Shown: positions 48,901 through 57,121 of the stretch, one piece after another
Numbering within the stretch: the first letter of the stretch is position 1
Layout: each line of letters opens with the position of its first letter
NCBI RefSeq assembly: GCF_010183535.1
Contig: NC_071331.1
Coordinates: forward strand, 16,058,001-16,122,000
Direction of reading: 5' to 3'
Length of the DNA stretch: 64,000 nucleotides
Source: Caenorhabditis remanei
Taxonomy: Eukaryota > Nematoda > Chromadorea > Rhabditida > Rhabditidae
The notes under the pieces: model-generated
Told to the model about the DNA's origin: nothing
The model's database searches: none
The model's input: only the letters and a program-made list of their open reading frames with translations
Translations under genes and position numbers: made by a program

Positions 48901-51650
48901 TGCGTCCCGACATAGTTGACCAAAAGCATTGGCACCGCAGTAGCGTTCTCTCCCTCTCCCGTCTTTCATTTCATTATGTTCTCTTCTTTAACTACTGTTC
49001 TTTTCCCTCTTGTCGGTATCTTTCTTTCAGTCTTAAATCGTTTTCTAAATCAATTTTATCTATAGGAGTCCTCACAGAAACATATTCCCGGCTCGTAATC
49101 CCAAGCTAAAAATTTGAGTGACTTGAGTGTGATACTCGGCCACTAATATGACACTTTTTGAGCCGTCAACATCAGGGATTCGATTGGGGTACAGAGGTAA
49201 GAGAAACTATAGTGGTTTTCCGGTGCAGATTACTCTCATATTATGAGAATTCCCAGTGCTGAATTCAAAATGACGTGAATATAACCAGACTGAACTATGA
49301 TTTTTTGTTTTCGTTCTCTCTTTTCAATAACACTATATTACAGGCTCGTCCAACTCGTCATCTGGTGTTGGATCCGGTGGATCTGGAAGTCTGATGACGC
49401 AATCGATCGGTGGACCCAACAAACATTTGTCGGCGTCGCATTCAACGCTCAATACTGCTTCAACACATGATTCGATGATGCACGCCAAAATTCCAAAAAG
49501 TCCAAGCAATGAGAGTTTAAGGTAAGAAAAATTAACAGTTTGAGGAGAAACATCTACATAAAAAAGAAAAAATATGACGCGAGTGCTACGAAATTGGTGT
49601 AAAACTGGATCTGTTCCAACTGAGTCACCAATCCCGAAAACACTTCATTTCTCTTTCAATGCATGTTTTGAGAATCATTGGAAATGTATGACCAACTCGC
49701 GGATTTTGAATCCAGTTTTTGTTCCATGCAGGTCATATAACTGTCAATTCAGTAACTAGCAAATTTTCAAACAAAATAATGTCAGCTGACAAACTGATAA
49801 TTTTTGCACATGATTTTTCCAAAAAATATGTACTGTTGGAGAAATTTTGAAATAACACAAGATTGTATTATTCTGAACCAAAATGATTTTATGATAGACG
49901 GTATTTTAGTTGAAAGTCTAAAGTAATCAACATATAATCGCAAGATTTGTTCTCTGCAAATTTTCTGTACTGGTCTGCAGTACTTGAAGGGTTTTATCAG
50001 CAGAACTTATAGCAAAGAACGAACTAGTATTATGCTTACACCATTAGTATTTTTTTATTTTCAGCCGTTCACACACATCTTCATCGGGAGGCAGTCAAGG
50101 CGGACATAACTCAAATTCTGGCTCCAATTCAGGGTTCCGACCGGAAGACGCCGTTCAGACGTTCGGTGCCAAGTTGGTGCCGTACGAGAAAAATGAGATA
50201 TACAACTATACACGGGTTTTCTTCGTTGGATCACACGCCAAAAAACAACCTGGAGTAATCGGAGGTGCAAATAACGGTGGATACGACGATGAAAATGGGT
50301 CATATCAACTTGTTGTTCATGATCACATTGCCTATCGATATGAGGTGCTCAAAGTTATCGGAAAAGGTTCTTTCGGACAGGTTAGTTAATTTTTGGCAGA
50401 CGATTTCTAAATTTTGAACCATTTTAGGTTATCAAAGCATTCGATCACAAATATCAACAGTACGTTGCTTTGAAATTAGTACGAAATGAGAAGCGATTCC
50501 ATCGACAAGCCGACGAAGAGATCAGAATATTGGATCATCTCCGACGACAGGATGCCGATGGAACGCATAACATTATCCATATGCTGGATTATTTCAATTT
50601 CCGAAATCACAAGTGCATTACATTTGAGCTGCTCAGCATCAACCTTTACGAGTTGATAAAGAGAAACAAGTTCCAAGGATTCTCACTAATGGTATCAAAA
50701 TAAAAAGTGATGATTATATATTCGAACTATTTTTTTACAGCTCGTGAGAAAATTCGCTTACTCAATGCTCTTGTGCTTGGATCTTTTACAGAAGAACAGA
50801 TTGATCCATTGTGATTTGAAACCAGAAAATGTTCTATTAAAGCAGCAAGGCAGAAGTGGAATAAAGGTATGTATTATTCCAAAAGTTTTAAAGTTTTTTA
50901 CTTCTTCATTCAGGTCATTGACTTTGGATCTTCATGTTTTGATGACCAGCGTATTTACACATATATACAGTCGAGGTTCTATAGAGCTCCAGAAGTAATT
51001 CTCGGAACGAAATATGGAATGCCTATTGATATGTGGTCTCTCGGATGTATTCTTGCTGAACTTCTGACCGGATACCCTCTGTTGCCAGGAGAGGATGAGA
51101 ACGATCAGTTGGCTCTTATAATTGAATTGCTTGGAATGCCACCACCGAAAAGTTTGGAATCAGCAAAACGTGCGCGGACTTTCATCACATCAAAAGGATA
51201 TCCACGATATTGCACAGCCACATCAATGCCAGACGGATCTGTAGTTCTTGCTGGAGCCCGATCAAAAAGAGGAAAGATGCGTGGTCCACCAGCTTCACGA
51301 TCGTGGTCGACAGCATTGAAAAATATGGGTGATGAACTTTTCGTCGATTTCCTGAAACGATGCCTAGATTGGGATCCAGAGACCCGATTGACTCCAGCCC
51401 AAGCCCTGAAACACAAGTGGCTCCGTCGCAGGTTACCTAACCCACCAAGAGACGGAATGGATTCAATGGGAGGACTTGCAGACCATGAGGTTCGTTTTTT
51501 TTTTCGTAAAATAGTACTTCTAGTCACTGCTATAAATAGTCTTTCCCGTAATAAGGAGTTTAAAATTTGTAGAAAAAAACGGAGACGTGTTACAAAGAGT
51601 TGGCAAACATTGACTCGAATGCCAATATTTTGATGCGGAAAAAGTTTTGA
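30957..51650 (+). CDS. mbk-2: MBK-2, dual-specificity DYRK-family protein kinase (long isoform)
   Basis: DYRK2-class kinase. In C. elegans MBK-2 drives the oocyte-to-embryo transition, phosphorylating MEI-1, OMA-1 and MEX-5/6, and is held at the cortex by EGG-3/4/5. Coding exons: 30957-31028, 31078-31133, 34958-35168, 35408-35624, 42609-42826, 42882-43044, 49344-49521, 50065-50380, 50428-50691, 50741-50866, 50914-51489, 51573-51650; phases agree throughout and give 824 residues. The N-terminal 370 residues are Ser/Gln/Asn-rich. The DYRK-homology box is at about 449-465 ([14 protein letters not shown]), followed by the glycine loop GKGSFGQ (471-477), ATP lysine in VALKLV (K493), catalytic HCDLKPEN (D590), DFG (610-612) and activation-loop YTY (622-624) followed by SRFYRAPEV. 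The start follows a TTTTCAG acceptor at 30921-30924, so a spliced leader or an upstream untranslated exon precedes it. Confidence 0.94.
31134..34957 (+). other. mbk-2 intron 2 (3.8 kb)
   Basis: Large intron after the exon ending at 31133 (donor GTGAGT) and before the acceptor TTTTCAG at 34957. It is AT- and C/T-rich, and no exon, RNA gene or transposon is recognised. A GGGGGTGGGGG-like G run occurs near 33599-33608. Confidence 0.6.
35625..42608 (+). other. mbk-2 intron 4 (7.0 kb) with a GC-rich patch
   Basis: Large intron between donor GTTAGT (35625) and acceptor TTTACAG (42608). It is mostly polypyrimidine with GAA/TTC microsatellites, for example an uninterrupted GAA run at about 36240-36261. 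Open frames such as 37005-37478 translate these runs and are not convincing. A GC-rich island at about 41780-42150 with a CCAAT word (41829-41833) contrasts with the rest and may be an internal promoter. Confidence 0.55.
36240..36261 (+). repeat. GAA microsatellite in mbk-2 intron 4
   Basis: An uninterrupted GAA run of about seven units; a second shorter run follows near 36381-36393. Confidence 0.7.
44442..44469 (+). CDS. Weak candidate alternative first exon of mbk-2
   Basis: ATG at 44442 in a CCATG context encodes MYSSLFELR plus one base before GAG/GTTTGTTTTG. It is again in the phase required by exon 7. It is very short and its donor is weaker than the others, so chance is a realistic explanation. 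Confidence 0.25.
45363..45402 (+). CDS. Candidate alternative first exon of mbk-2
   Basis: An ATG at 45363 encodes [13 protein letters not shown] plus one base, then donor AG/GTATGTAT at 45403. The phase matches exon 7 as for the exon at 49148. The frame remains open upstream to 45300, so the start is not certain. The support is only the donor, the phase and the short coding-like peptide. Confidence 0.4.
49148..51650 (+). CDS. mbk-2: MBK-2 short isoform from an alternative first exon
   Basis: An ATG at 49148 opens a 49-nt segment encoding [16 protein letters not shown] plus one base. It ends at 49196 with a strong donor (GAG/GTAAGAG), 147 bp before exon 7. The one-base overhang is exactly what exon 7 needs (completing a Gly codon), so the joined product runs into [15 protein letters not shown] and the intact kinase domain, about 528 residues in all. 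It would lack the Ser/Gln-rich extension of the long form. Upstream, TTTCTTTCAG (to about 49030) is a candidate spliced-leader acceptor. mbk-2 in C. elegans is known to make several isoforms; this exon is inferred from sequence alone. Confidence 0.6.
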
Positions 51651-52970
51651 AAAGTGCCAGAGATTCTAGAGTGTAAGTACCAGTGTGAGTGCTTTAGCAC
51701 TATCTTGCCCGTGAAGCTGTAGACTTCTCTCCGCTTTTCACCCTTTTTCTATTCACAGGCGGTTCATAATTTACCTCTCCACAGAATGATCACTAAACAG
51801 ACTAATCGGGAAAATTAAGTGTGTGGTGTGTATATTTTTAGTACTCAAATCTCATCCCTTCTACTCCTACCTTCTGTTCCTTGTTCTTTTCTGAGTCTCA
51901 TTTATCAATATTTATTTTTCAGTGACTCGTCTGCTCGTCAACTGTACTTCCACTCTGCGCATAATAACCATTTTACAAGTGTCGATACGGTTCCAATTTG
52001 CATCAGCCATCTCACAGCAGCTTCTCGGTTCGATATTCGTACCGAGTCTCTCTGTATTTTCCTGTCTTTTAGTTCTCTTGTTTCTGACTCCAATCAGCGG
52101 GATTTCATTTCTTGTTTGTTACATTCTTTACCCTATCTTTCTTGAATGCATTTTTCTGTTGTTGTGTCATATTCCTGTAATTCAACTTTCAGAGAAGAAT
52201 AGGGATACGACAACATAGTTGTACTTTAGATCATTTTTACCTTTCCAACTGCTCCCTGAAACTTTATATATCCTGGCCCCTCCCTAATTTATAGTTCAAG
52301 AATCACCCCCACGTATAACTAACCTACTTTCTTACGATTCTCGTGTCTGAGCGCTTTCGAAAATTTTTTAATTCCGTGAGGATCAAATCAATCCCACTTT
52401 TGCCTTCTTGTTCATTCTCCCAATGCAGGATAGACAGTGTCTCATTTCAATCATGACAACTTGTGTATATATACGATTCTTGTCGTCATTCGCATAGATG
52501 TGCAGGTCGCATTCTGATCAGTCACTGTCTCACACCCGACTGCACCGAACCCCTTCCACTAAAATCCTCCTTGTCTTTTTACTTTCTCTGCAACTCTTTA
52601 TTTTTAGCTATTGTTTGATATATTGTTGTCGTTACGGTGAAATTACGCTTCCAAAGTGTATTATAATTCGTCGGCATTCTTATCCATTTTCCGCAAAGTC
52701 CCTCTTCGTTGAAAACTGACATGTCATTTTTCACATCTTGTCTCCCCCAGATCCCATTTCCCCATATATGAAACTACTCTTCTTTTTAGTTGCAATTGAT
52801 TGTCTTTTTCCACGCGATTTTTGTCTGGAAGTCGCTGGTTGCATACATAAATCAGACAGAATGCTACCGCACACCGAGAATAAACAGAAATTTTTCAAAT
52901 GGCTTTATTTTCAAACACATCTATGAAAGACGAATAAATGGCAGTGAACGGAAACTGGATCTCGAACTAG
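51651..52970 (+). other. mbk-2 3' untranslated region and intergenic DNA
   Basis: No supported coding exon. C/T-rich sequence continues from the stop at 51650. AATAAA poly(A) signals on the plus strand occur at 52879-52884 and 52933-52938; if used, the 3' UTR would exceed 1.2 kb. A closer signal was not found by eye. Confidence 0.4.
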
Positions 52971-53430
52971 TTAGTTCTTGAAATCTAAAGCATGAAGACG
53001 ATTTTCAATGTTGAAAACAGGACAGTTGACACATCCTTTCTGCCAACCTAATCCATGACGAACAGACACAATCTGAAAGTTTTATTGAGGGCGAGAGGTA
53101 TATGAGAGATTAATTACCCTGTTGCTATCTAGAGCTTGAAGATTATCCAGTCGGATCCATGGAAGAAGTCGAATTTCCGAAAGAAATGAGATGACGACGT
53201 CGAAAATGATACGAACACACCACAAGAGAACAGCTCCTCCAGCAATCGTTTCGAGTCGAAGCTTGATGTTTAGGTACTGAAAAGAAAGAAAACGATTGAT
53301 GAGAAACTTGTCTAATTCTCAATGGCACTTACATCATAAACATCACAATTGATTGCAATCATTCGATTGACTTGATGATAATCTTCGGCATTATGCACGG
53401 CGAGCGACGCCTCGAATCGCGAGGGAGCGA
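52971..53430 (-). pseudogene. Truncated gene fragment, hydrophobic protein of unknown function (gene K)
   Basis: Three exons with proper splice sites form a coherent C-terminal coding sequence: about 53430-53334 (ASLAVHNAEDYHQVNRMIAI, donor GTAAGT), 53276-53118 (YLNIKLRLETIAGG, then a hydrophobic segment VLLWCVRIIFDVVISFL) and 53072-52971 (IVSVRHGLGWQKGCVNCPVF, ending HALDFKN and TAA). I do not recognise the family. The segment around VLLWCVRIIFDVVISFL could be a transmembrane helix, and the CVNC pair is notable. No start codon, signal or further exon can be found upstream of about 53430, where the sequence turns into small fold-back repeats. I infer the 5' part was lost in a rearrangement; alternatively the first exons lie farther right and were missed. 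Confidence 0.5.
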
Positions 53431-54133
53431 GATTGCAAAACTCTCTCACCAGAGAGGGCGCAGAGAAAAAAACGAAAACTGAATTTAGTACTGAAAATGA
53501 AGATTTTTGCTTTTTTTCATGGTTTTTTTTTCTTAATGCGAATTTAAAGTATGCAATAAATATTCTAGACGTGAAGACGAGTCAATGGAATATGAATACA
53601 TCAGTTTTAATCAATTATAGAAAAAGTTATCGGCCTGGAAAAAATTAACACTGAAAAATGAAAATTTAGCAACTTTTTTAAAAATATTTCGAGAAAGGGA
53701 AGAGAACAGAAAGCGATAGTTGCAAGCTGAAGAGACAAGAATTCAACGAATATTTTGAGACCAGAACAGAGCGAAACAATGCAGTTTAAAAAGAGTTAAT
53801 ACAATTTGAATTTGGCAAATACAGTATCCGCAGATGACGTTTTGCATTAAAACGTGGGTTTCAGGCTAGAATTCTTGAATATTGGGGGGTTTTTGATGTG
53901 AAGTATTGTAATTTGATATTTTTATGTTGGTTTTATTCACATTTTTCACTGTTTTGGTTATCCTTCTTCTTCTGAATCTGGTTTTGGTGATCAATTTTTG
54001 AATTTTCAGAAGAACAAGGGTAATCAATACGCGTGAGCCATCTTTGATTGTTATTTTTGAAAAACACGGTGAGTAGTTGACCAGATTAAGGTGTATGTTC
54101 GAAGTTAGAAAAGAAATATAGAAATTTTAAGAG
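53431..54133. other. Intergenic region between fragment K and the coiled-coil gene
   Basis: AT-rich DNA of about 700 bp. Its left edge (53410-53460) has two small fold-backs, CCTCG/CGAGG and CTCTCT/AGAGAG. A 15-bp word at 53396-53410 recurs inverted at 54814-54828. No gene was recognised. Confidence 0.35.
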
Positions 54134-54562
54134 ATGGCCCCACGAACTAAACGCCAAAAGGCAACCATTAACTCTCATGCTCAACGAAAAAGTGCAGAAA
54201 AATTCCAAAAACGGAAAGATGACAACACTTTCGAAAGAAGAATCCTGGAATTAGAGACGCAGTTAGCTCTTCAAATCGAACAATGTGATCGCATCAGAAT
54301 GGAAAATGAAGATCTGGAAAATGATAACGAGCAATTGTTGATGAAATATGCTGATCTCGTAAAAAATGCGGAAATCACGAAGATGTTGTGGGGGGGGATC
54401 ACGGAACAGAGCATTGAGCATCTTCATGGAATCTTCAACAAGATGGAGAGAAGGTTTATTGCTGTTCGAGATCCAATTCTCCGTGCTAATTTAATTATTA
54501 GACAAATGACTTATCTTAACTTGATTCACGATATCGGAGACTCCTGGAGAGCAGCTGACTAA
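54134..54562 (+). CDS. Small intronless coiled-coil protein of unknown function
   Basis: A single uninterrupted frame of 142 residues in otherwise AT-rich, stop-dense DNA. Residues 1-33 are basic (MAPRTKRQKATINSHAQRKS), reminiscent of a nuclear-localisation or DNA-contact region. Residues 34-80 form a heptad-like stretch (RRILELETQLALQIEQCDRI and on to DLENDNEQLLMKYADL), so a coiled coil is likely. The C-terminal 60 residues are amphipathic (HLHGIFNKMERRFIAVRDPI). The basic-then-heptad order resembles a bZIP protein, but I do not see the canonical bZIP basic motif. The lack of introns is unusual beside the other genes and would fit a retrocopy or a young gene. The ATG follows AAGAG and is the first in the frame. 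Confidence 0.6.
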   Translation: MAPRTKRQKATINSHAQRKSAEKFQKRKDDNTFERRILELETQLALQIEQCDRIRMENEDLENDNEQLLMKYADLVKNAEITKMLWGGITEQSIEHLHGIFNKMERRFIAVRDPILRANLIIRQMTYLNLIHDIGDSWRAAD

Positions 54563-54889
54563 AACTCAGCTTTATTTTTTGTTTTTCACTCTAAAAATAT
54601 AAATTGTTTTTTTTATAATATCAATTCAACCTATTTTGCAAAAATTTTACATAATTTTCCATTCACCTTCTGCTAATTTCAGATAAGAGGGCACTTTTCA
54701 TTTTTCAAATTTAATTTACATAACCTTCAAAATTTGAATTTCGCGCCAATATCGAGAATTGCGCAAGCTATCTAGAATTGCGTCTTAAGCGGACAGAACT
54801 GTGCACTTTCGTCGCGTCGCTCGCCGTGTTATGGAGAATAAATAGAGAACCAACAAATATTAATGAGACAATTAGAGTATAAAGAGCCA
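54563..54889. other. Intergenic AT-rich stretch before the LINE fragment
   Basis: No gene seen. The inverted copy of the 15-bp GC-rich word lies at 54814-54828, directly after a sequence rich in TCGCGTCG. Confidence 0.3.
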
Positions 54890-55449
54890 GATGACCACCG
54901 AATTTGAAGAATTTATGCATCCGTTTTTTCCATTCTCCAGTCCTTAAAGAACTCGTCAGAAAAATTGAAAATGTTCAGAAGTCGTTCATTTATAGATGCT
55001 ATAAAAAATTCGGAAAAGTGTACAATGGATATTTCAATGCAATTCAGGAATGCGGATTCGAATCCTTAGAATATCGAAGACTATTAGCTGATTTATCATT
55101 TATTTACAAATGCTTAGTTACAAAGGACGTCGAAATGCCGAATCATCTGTTCTATACTTATCCGAAGCTGAGCCATTTAAGGAGACACAAATACTATGTC
55201 AGAACTACTCTCCCGAACAAATATAAATGTTTTTCCCAATATCTATCTATTCGATCCCTTGCTTGTTGGAATTCTCTTCCTGAGAGTATTTTTATCTCTA
55301 TCCCTACACCTGATTGCTTTAGAACTCGGCTTCGTGCCCTTCCATTACAAAACTATCTTACTCTTAGCGATCTTAATTACTAGTTCTTATCTGCTCAGCT
55401 CTCTACCCTTGTCTCATACCCTCTCTCCCACCGTATTGTATTCACCACT
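54890..55449 (+). mobile_element. 3' end of a LINE-type (non-LTR) retrotransposon, 5'-truncated
   Basis: The frame 54904-55383 (159 codons) matches the C-terminal tail typical of LINE ORF2 proteins of the CR1/Jockey kind. It has a conserved VRKIENVQKSFIYRCYKK helix, then GFESLEYRRLLADLSFIYK, a basic SHLRRHKYYVRTTLPNKYK, and RSLACWNSLPESI before the stop. The reverse-transcriptase catalytic part is absent, so the copy is 5'-truncated at about 54890, the normal result of incomplete target-primed reverse transcription. About 65 bp of 3' tail follow the stop before the LTR of another element starts at 55450, so the tail has been interrupted. The family assignment comes from recognition of the C-terminal pattern, not from an alignment. 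Confidence 0.75.
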
Positions 55450-56073
55450 TGTCGCGACCATCCTTCGGATACTCACGACCTTAGATGCAGACACATATCT
55501 TCACAGCTAAATCTCATCACTTAACCAAAGGCAAACCAACAATCTAGTATGATTTCTCTCAAACGAGAGAAACTCATATTCAAACTGCCGCCATGAAGTA
55601 TACGAAGAAGGATGCAAGTGCGCCCCGCCGGACGCAGGTCGCGCCGGCGCGCATAACTCTACACTTCGCCTTCTAGAAGCTTCCGAGAAATGGCGCGAAA
55701 CCACCAACGCATCAACGGAACAAGCTACAATCTTCAGTCTTCAACTCAAGTCGACTCACGTTGACAACTTCAACACCAGCTGACGTCGGAGGACCAACTT
55801 CCATGTGTTCTCGCGGAGAAGTGTGAGCCCAGCCGTATTGGTGCACTGCTTCGAAGCGAGACACACCAACACTCCGACTACCAGCTCGCCGTCAACCGAG
55901 GACAACTAACACAAGCTTGCACTAACTCTTACCAGCAACCTCTTCAATAAAGGTTTATCGATCTATCTTTGTGCACCGCTTTCAGATCACAACACACACA
56001 AACAGTCAGTGAAACATCCTTAGGGTTGAGGGGCAGGTTTCCACCAAACCTACATAAAACCCCCCTCGTCACA
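55450..56073 (+). repeat. 5' LTR
   Basis: 624 bp bounded by TGTCGCG and CGTCACA. It contains an AATAAA signal at 55946-55951 in the expected position for the R region, a GC-rich patch near 55619-55655 and two TACCAGC words (55879, 55930). The first 202 bp match 63799-64000 without a difference I can see. Confidence 0.85.
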
Positions 56074-56093
56074 TGGTGCAATCGACCGGGAAC
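56074..56093 (+). other. Probable tRNA primer-binding site
   Basis: TGGTGCAATCGACCGGGAAC starts immediately after the LTR terminal ACA. The TGG start complements a tRNA CCA end, and the TGGnGCAnTCG pattern resembles the primer sites of many Ty3/Gypsy-type elements. The tRNA species was not identified. Confidence 0.55.
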
Positions 56094-57097
56094 AGAAAAT
56101 TTTTTTTCTGTGATGACCAGCGAACCAAAATTGGTGGCACTGTACTGTTGTGTTGAGTGATTTGACTAGCGCGCGCTGAGAAAAAATCGATAACTGGCGT
56201 GCAATCACTACTCATTGTCTCGCATGGAACAACTGCTCGTCTTGGAGAACGGGAACAACGACTCGATTCGGCGAACGCAACGGAAACGTGTACGGCGGGA
56301 GAATCCAGCAATCGGTCAGCCACTGGCGGAATGGAACAGATTGAAGATCGCCCGCAAAATTGTGTCGCCAGTACCAGCCAAGCAGCAGTTTACCAGCATT
56401 CAATCAACTCTCGGCGAAAAAGATGGTCGCAGGCAGGTAAGTTGCTAATATTTCTCGAATTTCAGGTAACAAATTCAATGCAAAATTAGCTGGAATTCCG
56501 TGAAAATTTTGCATCATCATACCAGCTTGTGCACATCTCGGCTCAAGTCAACTACGCTCGTTACACCAACGAACAAAATGATGCAATAGATGAGCGGAGC
56601 GCGTGCTCCAAGTGTAGCACATCCTTATGCCAGATCAATGGCTTCATCTACCAGCGTCAGCCTCTCGTTTGTGCGGTTCCTTGGACGTGGAACACCGTGG
56701 CACCACAATCGGGAGTACCAGTCCGGCAGTATGGAGGAGTTGCCGTCGAATCCGCAGCTCCGGGTCTCGCTGATGGCCCAAATTATCAGCTCATTTCTCA
56801 TATCCATTCTGTCACCCCTTGTGTAGTTTTTTAGTCAAAAAATTCAAACATTTCGGTCATTTAACAATCCAAGTATTGATTTTTGACTGAAATCAAGAGT
56901 TTGCGACTGAAAACTACTTTCCTTTCCTCTTTTTCTCTGAACCACCACCTATCTCTCAATCTCTCCTTCTGTTCCCTTCCCGGGGGAGCAGGAGATTCCT
57001 TATCTCTTTTCTCTTTCTCTCAAATTCTACCAGCCTTTAATATTCTAATTCATTTCAGGTATTTCAGGTTTAGTAGTGGCCTAAGTCTGATTAGGTA

Positions 57098-57121
57098 ACA
57101 CTTGCTCCTTGTAGCAAGTGT
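57098..57121 (+). other. Perfect 9-bp RNA hairpin inside the LTR element
   Basis: ACACTTGCT (57098-57106) pairs with AGCAAGTGT (57113-57121) around a six-base CCTTGT loop. It lies about 1 kb inside the 5' LTR, where packaging or dimerisation signals are often found in retroelements; that role is an inference. Confidence 0.5.

Larger units (their letters stand above)
43045..49343 (+). other. mbk-2 intron 6 (6.3 kb) with candidate alternative first exons
   Basis: Intron between donor GTGAGT (43045) and acceptor ATTACAG (49343). It contains three short ATG-initiated segments followed by donor-like GT sequences at 44442, 45363 and 49148, listed separately. The remainder is C/T-rich. A TTA repeat sits at about 43733-43747 and a 14-bp direct repeat CCAGTCACATCCAG at 48025 and 48079. 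Confidence 0.55.
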
